NCBI RefSeq assembly: GCF_963666665.1
Contig: NZ_OY762999.1
Coordinates: 1,369,501-1,433,500, forward strand
Source of the DNA: Maridesulfovibrio sp.
Lineage (GTDB): Bacteria; Desulfobacterota; Desulfovibrionia; Desulfovibrionales; Desulfovibrionaceae
Direction: 5' to 3'
Length of the DNA: 64,000 nucleotides
How positions within the stretch are numbered: the stretch's first letter is position 1; every line of letters begins with the position of its first letter. Below, in pieces: positions 1 through 8,970 of this stretch. Under the pieces are notes generated by a model. That model was not told the origin of the DNA, did not search any database, and saw only the letters and a list, made by a program, of their open reading frames with translations. The position numbers were made by a program, and so were the translations under genes.

Positions 1-33
1 GCCGCCCTGCTCCAAATACAGAACAGGGCGGCT
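1..33 (-). terminator. Hairpin downstream of the acyltransferase gene
   Basis: A 9-bp inverted repeat (GCCGCCCTG with CAGGGCGGC, 15-base loop) lies 22 bases past the stop codon of the minus-strand acyltransferase gene. A T-run on the minus strand would fall outside the window, so intrinsic termination cannot be confirmed. Confidence 0.55.
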
Positions 34-54
34 TTAATATCTATAACAGTAAAA

Positions 55-699
55 CTAATCCAGCGTCATACTTGCCATGATCGCTTCAAGGCGACGGGCT
101 TCGCTGGCCAGTATATCATCATCAAGTTTTTCCTCGGTAACCTTGAAAGGTTCTCCCAGCAAAATTTTGCATGGCATGAACGGTTTAGGCAATTCAAACC
201 TGTCCCACGAGTTTTCAAAAACGATAGGGTTATCCGGATAAGCCCGCATGGGAATAATTGAAGCCCCTGTCTTCTGGGCAATTGCCAGAATTCCGGACTT
301 TACTTCATGACGAGGCCCCTTGGGACCATCCATTGTGATAGCACCGATCTTACCTTTCTTGCGCATGATCCGTGCTACTCCGAGCATAGCCTTCAATCCG
401 CCACGAGTGGAAGAACCACGCGCAACTTCATATCCGATCCGCTCAAGCACTTCAGTTATGATCTGTCCGTCCTTGCTGTCACTGGCCATGGTTACCAGCG
501 GAAGTTTTTCCAAAAAGCCAAGACCGATCAGGCTGAATAATTCATTATGCCATAGGGCCAGCATAAGCGGCTTGCCCTGCTTGTGCGGCTCAATGATATT
601 TTCATATCCGCTGATATCATAACGCATTGACCTTACCCACCAACGATAAAGAAAGGCTACCTGCGGTGCAAATATGACCGGATCAATCTTGATTTTCAT
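55..699 (-). CDS. DUF374 lysophospholipid acyltransferase family protein
   Basis: 214 residues. It matches the DUF374 branch of the lysophospholipid acyltransferase (LPLAT) superfamily: LALWHNEL near residue 46 stands in for the HX4D-type motif, followed by DGPKGPRHEVK near residue 125. Family members transfer acyl chains to lipid acceptors, often late in lipid A or KDO-lipid metabolism; the substrate here is unknown. Its start lies 2 bases after the msbA stop, so the two are co-transcribed and probably translationally coupled, which supports a role in lipid A maturation at the inner membrane. The N-terminus is only weakly hydrophobic and no signal peptide is seen. Confidence 0.85.
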   Translation of the reverse strand: MKIKIDPVIFAPQVAFLYRWWVRSMRYDISGYENIIEPHKQGKPLMLALWHNELFSLIGLGFLEKLPLVTMASDSKDGQIITEVLERIGYEVARGSSTRGGLKAMLGVARIMRKKGKIGAITMDGPKGPRHEVKSGILAIAQKTGASIIPMRAYPDNPIVFENSWDRFELPKPFMPCKILLGEPFKVTEEKLDDDILASEARRLEAIMASMTLD

Positions 700-701
700 G
701 G

Positions 702-2465
702 CTAAGCGTTATCCTGGAACTGCATGTTATAAAGCTTGATATACAGCGGACATTTTTCCAGAAGCTCCTTGTGGCTGCCTTTGGAAACAATCTTGCCTTT
801 TTCCATGACCACGATCACATCAGCTGAAAGTACAGTGGAAAGCCTGTGAGCAATTACAATGCTGGTCCTGTCCTTCATGAGATTCTCAAGGGCCATCTGT
901 ACAATGCGTTCCGCTTCGGTATCAAGGGCACTGGTGGCCTCATCGAGAATAAGCAGCGGCGGGTTCTTGAGCAATGCACGAGCAATGGTCAGACGCTGTT
1001 TCTGTCCGCCGGAAAGCCTTACTCCGCGTTCACCGACCATAGTCTCGTAACCTTCAGGAAGCTTTTCAACAAACTCATGAGCATAAGCATTCCGTGCGCT
1101 CTGCTGGACACTCTCAAGAGAGGCATCCTGACTTACATAGGCAATGTTATCACGTACAGAAGCATTAAACAGGAAGGTTTCCTGCGAAACCATACCGATA
1201 TTCAAACGTAGAGACTTCAAGGTGTAATCACTGACTGCCCTGCCGTTAATAGCAATTGAACCTTCGCTAGCATCGTAAAAACGGGGAATCAGGTTAACCA
1301 GAGTTGTCTTACCGGATCCACTGGGACCGACAATGGCTATCTTCTGCCCTGCTTCAACATCAAGGTTGATATTGTCCAGAACAGGCTTTTCAGAAGAAGG
1401 ATAGCTGAAGGTAAGGTCTTTGATTTCCAGCTTTTTAAAATCCTGTTCCCACTCTACGGAACCACCCTGCTCAACATTGATCTTCGGAGAATCAAGAATC
1501 TCAAAAACCCTTTCCGCCCCGGCAAGCGCGCGCTGGATGGTATGGTTGGAAGTGTTCATTTTCTTGATCGGCTCATAAAGCATGACCATCGCGGCAATAA
1601 AAGAAAAGAAAGTACCCGGTGTAGACTGACCTTCAATTACCTGAGAACCGCCGTACCAGAGCACAAGACCGATACCGATGGCCCCGACAACTTCCATGAT
1701 ACGGGATGAAAGTTCACTGTTCAGGACTTCTTTAATAGCAATCCTGACCAGACGACCGTTTTCTTCTTTAAATTTGCCTGTTTCACGATTCTCATTGGCA
1801 AAAGCCTTGATTACCTTCACCCCGCTGAAACTCTCCTGCAGCAAAGCGTTAATATCTGAAATCTTGCTTTGATTCTTCCGGCCCAACTTACGCAGCTTGC
1901 GCCCAAAATAAAAAAACGGGAAAATTGCCAGCGGTAGAACCAGCACGGCAAAAGCTGCCAGATAAGGATCACGGTAAAAAACCAGACCGATCAGACAGAT
2001 AATGGTGCAGGCCTCGCGAATCATCATAATAAATGAAGGCAGGCTGGCCCGGATTTCAATAACATCGTTCAGAATACGTGACATAAGCATGCCCACCTGA
2101 CTTTCTTCAAAGAAATTCATGGGCAAGCATATAATTTTGTTGAAAAGATCGTTTCTGAGCCGTTCAAGCACCAACAGACCGGTGCTGTTCATCAGATAGG
2201 TCTGCAAAAACCTGAAGACACCTTTGATCAGCATGACCAAAACAAAAGCGATTGGAACCAGCTTCAGGGCCTCGCGGTCCTTATTAATGAAGATATCGTC
2301 CATGGCCGGCTGGATCAGGTACGCGGTTGCGGCAGTAGCTGCGGCAACGATTGCCATGGAAACAAATGCAATGAAAATCTTAAACTTGTACGGTCCGAAA
2401 TATGAAAGACATCTCTTAATGAGATGTTTATTTTTCAGATAGCTGTATTTTCCGCCTTTAGGCAA
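702..2465 (-). CDS. msbA: Lipid A export ABC transporter, MsbA-type
   Basis: 587 residues, the normal length for a half-transporter with a fused exporter membrane domain (six helices, residues about 20-310) and an ATPase domain. Walker A GPSGSGKT sits near residue 380, the signature RLSGGQKQR near 490 and Walker B LLILDEATSALD just after it. MsbA flips lipid A core across the inner membrane as a homodimer. The start is a TTG at 2465, chosen because AAAGGAG lies 7 bases upstream and no ATG fits. The downstream DUF374 acyltransferase supports lipid A export over a generic drug exporter, but sequence alone does not exclude the latter. Confidence 0.85.
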   Translation of the reverse strand: MPKGGKYSYLKNKHLIKRCLSYFGPYKFKIFIAFVSMAIVAAATAATAYLIQPAMDDIFINKDREALKLVPIAFVLVMLIKGVFRFLQTYLMNSTGLLVLERLRNDLFNKIICLPMNFFEESQVGMLMSRILNDVIEIRASLPSFIMMIREACTIICLIGLVFYRDPYLAAFAVLVLPLAIFPFFYFGRKLRKLGRKNQSKISDINALLQESFSGVKVIKAFANENRETGKFKEENGRLVRIAIKEVLNSELSSRIMEVVGAIGIGLVLWYGGSQVIEGQSTPGTFFSFIAAMVMLYEPIKKMNTSNHTIQRALAGAERVFEILDSPKINVEQGGSVEWEQDFKKLEIKDLTFSYPSSEKPVLDNINLDVEAGQKIAIVGPSGSGKTTLVNLIPRFYDASEGSIAINGRAVSDYTLKSLRLNIGMVSQETFLFNASVRDNIAYVSQDASLESVQQSARNAYAHEFVEKLPEGYETMVGERGVRLSGGQKQRLTIARALLKNPPLLILDEATSALDTEAERIVQMALENLMKDRTSIVIAHRLSTVLSADVIVVMEKGKIVSKGSHKELLEKCPLYIKLYNMQFQDNA

Positions 2466-2651
2466 ATTGAAACTCCTTTATTGTGGCTAAACGCCGATTG
2501 CGCTTTTTCCTTACTTCTCATTGGCTGCAATCGCAAGTGTCTATTCCGCAAAGATAGACCTACTCGATCGTTATATGTGTTTCTCATTAAATAAATCAAT
2601 TTGACCCTAAATTAGCCGCTGTTATCTTAAAAAATATAAGGAGATTTTATA

Positions 2652-3272
2652 ATGTCAGTTAAAATAGATTGCAAAGGGTTGCCTTGTCCGCAGCCCGTAC
2701 TCAAGTGTAAGAATGCTATTGAATCCGAAAATCCAGCAAAAATCAAAATCACAGTAGATAATGAAGCGGCAAAAGAAAATGTATCCCGTTTCATGACTAC
2801 CAAAGGCTACGAAGTAAGCGTGAAGGAAAAAGACAACCTATTCGTAGTCAAAGGGAAAAAAGACGTTTCGACTGAGTCCTCCGCTGAGTGCGAAGTATGC
2901 GAAGTCATGAGTGATGAAGAACTTTCTAAAGTCGGCAGCAAAACCCTTGTTTTCCTGAACAGCGAAGTTTTAGGCAGCGGTGACGATAAACTTGGTGCCG
3001 GCCTGATGTTCAACTTCCTTTCCACCCTGCCTGAGCTTGGCGATTCCCTTTGGAGAATTATCATGGTCAACGGCGCGGTCAAACTTGCAACCGAGGGCAG
3101 CAAATGCCTTGAAAAACTGCAGGACCTTGAAAAAGCAGGCGTATCTATTCTCGTCTGCGGAACATGTCTCGACCATTTCGACCTGCTCGACAAAAAGAAA
3201 GTAGGCGAAACAACAAACATGCTCGACGTAGTCACCAGCATGCAGCTTGCCAGCAAGGTCATTAAGGCTTAA
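2652..3272 (+). CDS. yedF: Sulfurtransferase-like selenium metabolism protein YedF
   Basis: 206 residues in two domains. Residues 1-70 are a TusA/SirA-like domain with the motif CKGLPCPQPVLKCK, whose CPxP cysteine is the expected persulfide or selenide carrier. Residues 85-206 are a DsrE/DsrF-like domain containing LVCGTCLDHF. This arrangement is YedF, which co-occurs with selenium utilisation genes in anaerobes; a role in delivering reduced selenium is inferred from the family. AAGGAGA lies 8 bases before the ATG. The gene diverges from msbA across 186 bases and is followed 10 bases later by a pseudouridine synthase gene, so the two probably share a transcript. Confidence 0.88.
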   Translation: MSVKIDCKGLPCPQPVLKCKNAIESENPAKIKITVDNEAAKENVSRFMTTKGYEVSVKEKDNLFVVKGKKDVSTESSAECEVCEVMSDEELSKVGSKTLVFLNSEVLGSGDDKLGAGLMFNFLSTLPELGDSLWRIIMVNGAVKLATEGSKCLEKLQDLEKAGVSILVCGTCLDHFDLLDKKKVGETTNMLDVVTSMQLASKVIKA

Positions 3273-3282
3273 GAAAGCCCAC

Positions 3283-4038
3283 ATGACCGACAAACAAACA
3301 ATCAGACTCAATAAATATATTGCCTCCGCCGGGATAGCTTCCCGGCGCGGGGCTGATGAACTTGTCCAAAAGGGCAAGGTAAAAATCAACGGCGTGCTGG
3401 CGGATTCTCCCGGTATTCAGGTTGATCCTGAAAATGACCGTGTGGAAGTCAACGGCAAGCTTGTGCAGCATGAAGAAAAGTCCAAAGACCTATACATCCT
3501 GCTGCACAAAACCATCGAGACTGTGACTACAGCCAAAGATCCGCAAGGCCGCAAAACAGTACTCGACCTGTTACCGCCGGAAATCGTCAAGCGCAGGGTC
3601 TTTCCTGTAGGCAGACTCGACTTCTACTCTGAAGGCATGCTCCTGCTGACTACTGACGGTGAACTCTGCAACCGCATGACCCACCCCAAGTGGCACCTGC
3701 CCAAAATCTACCACGTGACCATTCGCGGAAAGCTTTCCGAAAAAGAACTCTCTGTCATGCAAAACGGCATGTACCTTGAAGACAAAAGGGAGCTGCTCGC
3801 ACCGGTCAACATCAAAGCAATTTCTGAAGTTGGTGAGACCACCAAATATGAAATGGAACTGCGCCAAGGCATCAACCGCCAGATCAGGCGTATGTTCGGT
3901 GAATTTGATAAAACCATTCTGCGCCTCAAGAGAATCCGCCAAGGACGCATTGAGCTTGGAAATCTCAAGCCCGGAAAATGGCGCGAGTTGTCTGCAAAAG
4001 AACTTACTTTGCTAAAAAATGATTTGAAGATGAAATAA
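3283..4038 (+). CDS. RluB/RsuA-family rRNA pseudouridine synthase
   Basis: 251 residues. An N-terminal S4 RNA-binding domain (RLNKYIASAGIASRRGADEL, residues 6-25) is followed by the synthase domain. GRLDFYSEGMLLLTTDGEL carries the catalytic aspartate of the RsuA/RluB/E/F group, and RQGINRQIRRMFGEF is the conserved RNA-contact segment. It would isomerise a uridine in rRNA; the exact site cannot be told from sequence. A longer reading frame starts at 3247 inside yedF, but the ATG at 3283 begins the S4 domain properly and follows an AAGAAAG stretch, so I use it. Confidence 0.9.
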   Translation: MTDKQTIRLNKYIASAGIASRRGADELVQKGKVKINGVLADSPGIQVDPENDRVEVNGKLVQHEEKSKDLYILLHKTIETVTTAKDPQGRKTVLDLLPPEIVKRRVFPVGRLDFYSEGMLLLTTDGELCNRMTHPKWHLPKIYHVTIRGKLSEKELSVMQNGMYLEDKRELLAPVNIKAISEVGETTKYEMELRQGINRQIRRMFGEFDKTILRLKRIRQGRIELGNLKPGKWRELSAKELTLLKNDLKMK

Positions 4039-4080
4039 CGATAGCTTCGCAGCTATTAACGACAAATTTACATCAAACTA

Positions 4081-4118
4081 AAAAGGCCCGGATTTGATAA
4101 TCAAATCCGGGCCTTTTT
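4081..4118. terminator. Bidirectional intrinsic terminator
   Basis: A strong hairpin (AAAAGGCCCGGATTTGA paired with TCAAATCCGGGCCTTTTT, short TAA loop) lies between the convergent pseudouridine synthase gene and lolA. A-run and T-run flanks mean it can stop transcription from both sides. Confidence 0.9.
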
Positions 4119-4130
4119 GTGCAGTATTAA

Positions 4131-4775
4131 CTACTGATTCTGCGTGTTATCTTCCACGTTCACACCTTCGGGCGGAGTAAACTGGAACTGCGCGTCATCA
4201 ACTTCAGGGTCAATCTCAATATTGTCCATAGAAACTTCATTTCCGTTACCGTAAAAGTCGACCACCAGCACTTTACGCATCATTTTCTTTTCCGGATCAA
4301 TCCACGCAAAGGCAAGCACCATGCCTGTTTCCGGCTCAAGGGGAAGCAGCTTAAGTTTGATCAGCCCATTATCTTCACCCTGATTCTCGACCACAAAATC
4401 CTCTTCGAGCTTAGCCTGCCCAGAGATGAATTTGATCATGGTTTTAGAATTAAAAAGCTGCTGGGTGCGATATTTAAGAGCCAGTTCGTCTTCAGGAAAA
4501 TAGTCCCAGACAACGGATTCACCCACGATCAGCAGCTCCGGCTCCGGCTTTACTGATTCCCAACGGAGCAATGAGGGTTGCTTAAAAGTAATTTTACCGG
4601 AACGGAGATCCTGTTCCTTACTTGCAGCATTGGTCAAAGTCTGAGTAAAGTCAGCTTTGAAAGTTTTAATTGAATCGTATGATTTCTGAATCTCAGTAGT
4701 CAGTTCATCTGCCACAGCCATAGAGCTGAAGGAAAGCAGTACCGAGACAACAAGTATTAAAATCCTGAATCGCAT
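4131..4775 (-). CDS. lolA: Outer-membrane lipoprotein carrier LolA
   Basis: 214 residues with a Sec signal peptide (MRFRILILVVSVLLSF, cleavage likely after AVA at residue 22) and the LolA fold start SYDSIKTFKADFTQTL typical of the family. The periplasmic chaperone takes lipoproteins from LolCDE to LolB or the outer membrane. GAGGAG lies 5 bases before the ATG. In related genomes lolA often sits beside ftsK; here ftsK is the next minus-strand gene upstream, separated by the plus-strand gene at 4836. The acidic, Asn/Gln-rich C-terminal tail is unremarkable. Confidence 0.88.
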   Translation of the reverse strand: MRFRILILVVSVLLSFSSMAVADELTTEIQKSYDSIKTFKADFTQTLTNAASKEQDLRSGKITFKQPSLLRWESVKPEPELLIVGESVVWDYFPEDELALKYRTQQLFNSKTMIKFISGQAKLEEDFVVENQGEDNGLIKLKLLPLEPETGMVLAFAWIDPEKKMMRKVLVVDFYGNGNEVSMDNIEIDPEVDDAQFQFTPPEGVNVEDNTQNQ

Positions 4776-4835
4776 TATTCTCCTCGTGAATTCGGGTTCA
4801 TCTACAAAACAGTCTTTAACTCTTTTGGATTAATT

Positions 4836-5303
4836 ATGAAAGAACAACCTGTATCACAAATTTCCCGCAGACTTATCGAAGCAGAGCTCTACGGCGAACT
4901 CTATGCAACCATGAGCGAGCAGTTCGGCAAAGAAAAAGCCCTGCAGGTTATAACCGTAAACCTGCAAAAATCAGCCCGTAAGGCGGGACAATCCTTCGCC
5001 GCATCCGTAGATACACCAAATCTTAAACATTTCGCAACTGTAGTTGAAATCTGGAAAAAAGATGATGCCATCGAAGTTGCAGACAGCTCAATTGAAGGCA
5101 GTGAATTGACAGTAAAAGTAGTCCGCTGCCGTTATCAGGAATCCTACCGTGAAATGGGTTTGCCTGAAGAACTCTGCACCCTGCTCTCCTGTTCCCGCGA
5201 TGAACCGTTCGCTAAAGGGTACAGCGAGAATTTAAGCATGGTTCGCGAAACAACCCTTGCAGAAGGCGGAGACTGTTGCCCTTTTAAATTCATCTGGGGT
5301 TAG
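4836..5303 (+). CDS. ATC-hydrolase-family (L-2-amino-thiazoline-4-carboxylic acid hydrolase-like) protein
   Basis: 155 residues with no signal peptide. The C-terminal half has the conserved cysteines and spacing of the ATC_hydrolase family: VRCRYQESYREMGLPE, then LLSCSRDEPFAKGY, then GGDCCPFKF. The name comes from a Pseudomonas enzyme of cysteine synthesis, but most family members are uncharacterised, so substrate and reaction here are unknown. The gene is monocistronic, sits alone between two minus-strand genes, and has only a weak ribosome-binding site (GGA about 8 bases before the ATG). Confidence 0.72.
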   Translation: MKEQPVSQISRRLIEAELYGELYATMSEQFGKEKALQVITVNLQKSARKAGQSFAASVDTPNLKHFATVVEIWKKDDAIEVADSSIEGSELTVKVVRCRYQESYREMGLPEELCTLLSCSRDEPFAKGYSENLSMVRETTLAEGGDCCPFKFIWG

Positions 5304-5308
5304 CCCAT

Positions 5309-5342
5309 TAAAAAGACCGCAATATTATTTAATATTGCGGTC
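5309..5342 (-). terminator. Intrinsic terminator of ftsK
   Basis: A perfect 12-bp stem (GACCGCAATATT with AATATTGCGGTC, ATTT loop) is followed on the minus strand by five Ts, so it terminates ftsK transcription. It also lies 11 bases past the stop of the plus-strand gene at 4836. Confidence 0.88.
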
Positions 5343-5367
5343 CTGAACATTGACGTTTTAGAGATTT

Positions 5368-7599
5368 TTAATCTTTAGTCACAAGCACGATACGCGGCTT
5401 GCTGCCGTCCTGCGGTCCTAGAATCCCGTCCTGCTCCATCTGTTCGATGAAACGGGCAGCTCTGTTAAAACCGATACGAAAACGGCGCTGCAGCAGAGAA
5501 ATTGAAGCCTTACCCTGCTCCATTACGAATTGCACAGCCTCGTTATAAACCGGATCGTCGGACTCTCCGGGCATAGATCCGACTCCGGGACCGGAGGCAC
5601 CGGAATCTTTCCAATCGGTAAAATCAAGATCAAAATCCTGAGGACATTTCTTCTTCCAGAAATCGACCACGCCCTTGATCTCATCATCTTCCACCAATGC
5701 ACCATGAAGCCTGCGCAGCTTGGAACCACTGGGCTTGAAGAGCATGTCACCGCGTCCAAGCAGCTTCTCAGCACCGACCATATCAAGAATGGTGCGCGAG
5801 TCATGCTTGGAGGTCACCTGAAATGAAATACGGGTCGGAAAGTTGGCCTTGATCAATCCGGTTACGACATCAACAGACGGACGCTGGGTAGCAAGGATGA
5901 TGTGAATCCCGGCAGCACGGGCCAGCTGTGCAAGACGCACAATACTGATCTCAACATCCTTGCCTGCTGTGAGCATAAGGTCGGCAAGCTCGTCCACGAT
6001 AATTACCAGATACGGCATTGGTTCGAGATCTTCCAACTCTTCGGGCAAATCCTCACCGGACTTGGCAAGCTTTTCGTTGTAGCTGGCAATGTTACGCACA
6101 CCGAGACGAGCCATGTTCTCGTAACGCTTGTCCATCTCGAAAACAGCCCATTCAAGCGCGGACTTGGCAAGAGCCATGTCTGTAACTACGGGATGCACGA
6201 GATGCGGCAGGCTGGCGTATACTGCCAGTTCGATACGCTTAGGGTCGATGAGCAACAACTTGAGTTCTTCGGGGCCAGCCTTGTAGAGCATGGACATGAG
6301 CAGACCGTTCAAGCAGACACTCTTACCGGCCCCGGTAGCCCCTGCTACCAGCAGATGCGGCATCTTGGCGAGATCGGCGGAAACAGGTTCACCCTGAATA
6401 TCCTTACCAAGGGCCATAGTCAGCGGGGACTTGGACTTGGTAAAGCTGCCGTGTTCGAAAATTTCACGCAGGTAAACAGTCTGGCGATTGTCGTTGGGAA
6501 TCTCGATCCCGACAGAATCCTTACCCGGAATGGGAGCCTCAATACGAACGGCTGTGGCTTTAAGTGCAAGAGCGATGTCGTCTGTCAGGTTGGCAATCTT
6601 GCTGACCTTTACCCCCGGAGCGGGACGGAATTCAAACATGGTTACAACCGGACCGGGAATAACATTCTGAACTTCACCGTCAATATTAAAATCGCTCAAG
6701 CAAACCTTTAAGGCCTCGGTCTTTTCTTCAAGATCTTTGGGATCAAATTGAACACCGGCAACCTTCGGTTCTGTAAGAAAATCCAAAGCCGGAAAATCAG
6801 TACTCGTGTCGATTTTTCTGGCCTTCGGCTTCTTGGGTTTGGCCTTGCTTTTTTCTTTTGCGGCAGGCTTATCAGCAAAAGGTTTGAGAACGAGAACATC
6901 GCCCTCTTCTTCTACATCAACATCTTCAATATAATCATCCTCAGCTTCCTTGCGGACTTTGGATTCAGCCTTTGCTTTTTTGCGCTCGGCACGCTTGATC
7001 TTCTGTTCGGCCTGCATGCGCTTGGCTTTGCGGCCGACACGCTCCTTATTCTTGAGCCAGAAATCGGTGAGCAAAGAACGCAGTCTTTTGCCGATGGAAG
7101 CCCAGCTGAGATTCAGGGTCAGCTGAATCCCGGCAAGAGTCATGAACATCCAGAACAGAAATGCGCCCACGGGTTTCAGATACTTGAAAGACCACTTGGA
7201 AAGAAGCGCACCAATGAAACCGCCCTCATGAATAGCGAGAGTCTTCTGGTATTCAACCAGCCACGGATGGGAAGACCATGCGAGCAGGCAAACATACAGG
7301 AGCACCAATCCGATCCAGCGCCACCACGGCTGGCGAAGAGCAGAAATAAAGGAAGTAATGCCGAGAAAAAGAAAATAAAACGGAATCAGCCATGAGCCAA
7401 GACCCAGCATTTCCACGAGAATCCCGGCGGCATATGATCCGGCGGGCCCGATAAGGTTTTTAACTTTCCAGCTGCTGCTGACAGCCTGATTGAGGGTCGG
7501 ATCACCCGGATGGTAAGAGTACATGCTTATAAAAAGAAATGCGGCTAAAAAAATCCAGAACAGGCCGGCAATCTCTTTTGCGAACTTTCCGCTTGGCAG
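5368..7599 (-). CDS. ftsK: DNA translocase FtsK/SpoIIIE, probable CTG start
   Basis: Membrane-anchored ATPase that pumps the chromosome terminus through the closing septum. Membrane helices occupy the N-terminus, followed by a charged Lys/Glu linker, then the motor with Walker A VAGATGAGKSVCLN and Walker B LLLIDPKRIEL, and the C-terminal gamma winged helix (SISLLQRRFRIGFNRAARFIE). The first ATG (7524, 718 residues) cuts the first helix in half. The open frame continues upstream through EIAGLFWIFLAAFLFIS with no ATG, GTG or TTG before a TAG at 7642-7644. A CTG at 7599 sits 8 bases after GGAGG, giving 743 residues, and I prefer it. A one-base indel near the start is the alternative. Confidence 0.88.
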   Translation of the reverse strand: MPSGKFAKEIAGLFWIFLAAFLFISMYSYHPGDPTLNQAVSSSWKVKNLIGPAGSYAAGILVEMLGLGSWLIPFYFLFLGITSFISALRQPWWRWIGLVLLYVCLLAWSSHPWLVEYQKTLAIHEGGFIGALLSKWSFKYLKPVGAFLFWMFMTLAGIQLTLNLSWASIGKRLRSLLTDFWLKNKERVGRKAKRMQAEQKIKRAERKKAKAESKVRKEAEDDYIEDVDVEEEGDVLVLKPFADKPAAKEKSKAKPKKPKARKIDTSTDFPALDFLTEPKVAGVQFDPKDLEEKTEALKVCLSDFNIDGEVQNVIPGPVVTMFEFRPAPGVKVSKIANLTDDIALALKATAVRIEAPIPGKDSVGIEIPNDNRQTVYLREIFEHGSFTKSKSPLTMALGKDIQGEPVSADLAKMPHLLVAGATGAGKSVCLNGLLMSMLYKAGPEELKLLLIDPKRIELAVYASLPHLVHPVVTDMALAKSALEWAVFEMDKRYENMARLGVRNIASYNEKLAKSGEDLPEELEDLEPMPYLVIIVDELADLMLTAGKDVEISIVRLAQLARAAGIHIILATQRPSVDVVTGLIKANFPTRISFQVTSKHDSRTILDMVGAEKLLGRGDMLFKPSGSKLRRLHGALVEDDEIKGVVDFWKKKCPQDFDLDFTDWKDSGASGPGVGSMPGESDDPVYNEAVQFVMEQGKASISLLQRRFRIGFNRAARFIEQMEQDGILGPQDGSKPRIVLVTKD

Positions 7600-7677
7600 T
7601 GTCTCATCCTCCGTTTGTTCCCGAATAGGGGCAGGTTGGCGCTAGGCCATCTATAAATAGATGACAAAATATTCAAT

Positions 7678-7704
7678 TTTCGGGGAGCACTAAGCTCCCC
7701 GAAA
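7678..7704 (-). terminator. Hairpin after efp
   Basis: An 11-bp stem (TTTCGGGGAGC with GCTCCCCGAAA, five-base loop) lies 15 bases past the efp stop. On the minus strand it is followed by AAAATTG and not a T-run, so termination may be weak, allowing some read-through into ftsK. Confidence 0.5.
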
Positions 7705-7718
7705 GAAGTAAGAACTAA

Positions 7719-8279
7719 TTACTTTTCACGACCGAGGTATTCGCTGGAGCGGGTATCTACCTTGATCTTATCCCCTTCGTTAATGAACAGGGGGACGTTG
7801 ATAGCGAGTCCGGTCTCAAGAGTTGCGGGCTTGGTTGCGTTACTTACACGGTCACCCTGTACGCCGGGATCGGTCTGGGTTACTTCAAGAATTACGGAAG
7901 CAGGCAGGTCTACGCCGATTACTTCACCATTATAAAGCAGAGCCTTGTTGGTTTCACCTTCTTTAAGGAAACCGCCTGCGCTACCGATAACATCAGCAAC
8001 AACGTTCATCTGCTCGTATGATTCGAGATCCATGAGTACGTATTCTTCGCCGTCCTTGTACAGGAACTGCATTTCTTTGGTAGCCATGTCAGGCTTTTTT
8101 ACTTTCTCACCGGAGCGGAAAGTCTGGTCGGTAATACGGCCGGTGAACATGTTACGCAGCTTGGTGCGTACAAATGCGCCGCCCTTACCGGGTTTGAAAT
8201 GCTGAAATTCAACAATTTCATAAGGTTTACCATCAATCTCAATTTTAAGTCCATTTCTAAAATCTTTAGTAGAAATCAT
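7719..8279 (-). CDS. efp: Translation elongation factor P
   Basis: 186 residues, standard EF-P length, with three beta-barrel domains. The loop KPGKGGAFVRTKLRN carries the usually modified residue, a lysine at about position 32. EF-P binds between the P and E sites and relieves ribosome stalling at proline runs. No epmA/epmB/epmC-type modification gene is visible in the window. GGAGGAAAT lies upstream of the ATG. aroQ ends 108 bases upstream on the same strand, so an aroQ-efp-ftsK transcript is likely. Confidence 0.95.
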   Translation of the reverse strand: MISTKDFRNGLKIEIDGKPYEIVEFQHFKPGKGGAFVRTKLRNMFTGRITDQTFRSGEKVKKPDMATKEMQFLYKDGEEYVLMDLESYEQMNVVADVIGSAGGFLKEGETNKALLYNGEVIGVDLPASVILEVTQTDPGVQGDRVSNATKPATLETGLAINVPLFINEGDKIKVDTRSSEYLGREK

Positions 8280-8387
8280 ATTTCCTCCAATAAAAATATT
8301 ATTTGCAGGGCCTTAAACGGCGCCTTTAAGCCTCAGCCCGCTGTCTTCAATTAGTTTAAGGTGACAGCAGCCGGCAGTTTTCTGCGG

Positions 8388-8843
8388 CTAATCAGCTGCC
8401 ACATGCGAAAACAATGCTTGAACGGCCAAGGCATAGCTCATTATTCCAAATCCGGCAATTACTCCAATGCACTGTTTTCCCATAAAACTTTTCTGGCGAA
8501 CAGGATCTTCAGTCCGAGCCCAGATGTTGCTGATATGAACTTCAACACAGGGCACTTCAATCCATGCAAGGCAATCGGCAATGGCAAGACTGGTATGAGT
8601 GTATGCTCCGGCATTGAAGGCAACACCGTCAAGACCGTCTTCACGGGCTTTTTCCAGCCTGTCGATCAGTGCGCCTTCAGAATTGGACTGAAAAAACTCC
8701 AGCTTGATCTCGTCAGCTTTCTCACCCATAAGTGTCTTGAGATGTTCAGGAATATCTTCAATTTTATCAGTACCGTAAATCTCAGGCTGACGTTTGCCCA
8801 CATATCCGAGATTGGGTCCGTTCAGAATCAGGAAGGTTTTCAT
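8388..8843 (-). CDS. aroQ: Type II 3-dehydroquinate dehydratase
   Basis: 151 residues, normal for the dodecameric type II enzyme that converts 3-dehydroquinate to 3-dehydroshikimate in aromatic amino acid synthesis. Motifs: ILNGPNLG at the N-terminus, GKRQPEIYG with the catalytic tyrosine, FNAGAYTHTSLAI, and EVHISNIWAR with the catalytic histidine. A GTG three codons upstream (8852) is also open, but the AAAAGGTGG ribosome-binding site fits the ATG at 8843. The region to engB holds the divergent promoters. Confidence 0.92.
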   Translation of the reverse strand: MKTFLILNGPNLGYVGKRQPEIYGTDKIEDIPEHLKTLMGEKADEIKLEFFQSNSEGALIDRLEKAREDGLDGVAFNAGAYTHTSLAIADCLAWIEVPCVEVHISNIWARTEDPVRQKSFMGKQCIGVIAGFGIMSYALAVQALFSHVAAD

Positions 8844-8970
8844 CAAATCCACCTTTTGTGTTCAGGTTCAGGGAAAATATCCTTGTAATGATTGTCCTGC
8901 TTGACTAGCCTTGATAAATAAGTGAACAAGGCAGGTTCACGCAACAACAAATAATCAAGGACAATTCCTT

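Noticed and set aside
66..281. 71-residue frame on the minus strand inside the acyltransferase gene
   Set aside because: It is an overlapping frame of a well-supported family gene, without its own start site or motif.
5902..6711. 269-residue plus-strand frame opposite ftsK
   Set aside because: It is antisense to the conserved FtsK motor domain, has no ribosome-binding site and no family features.
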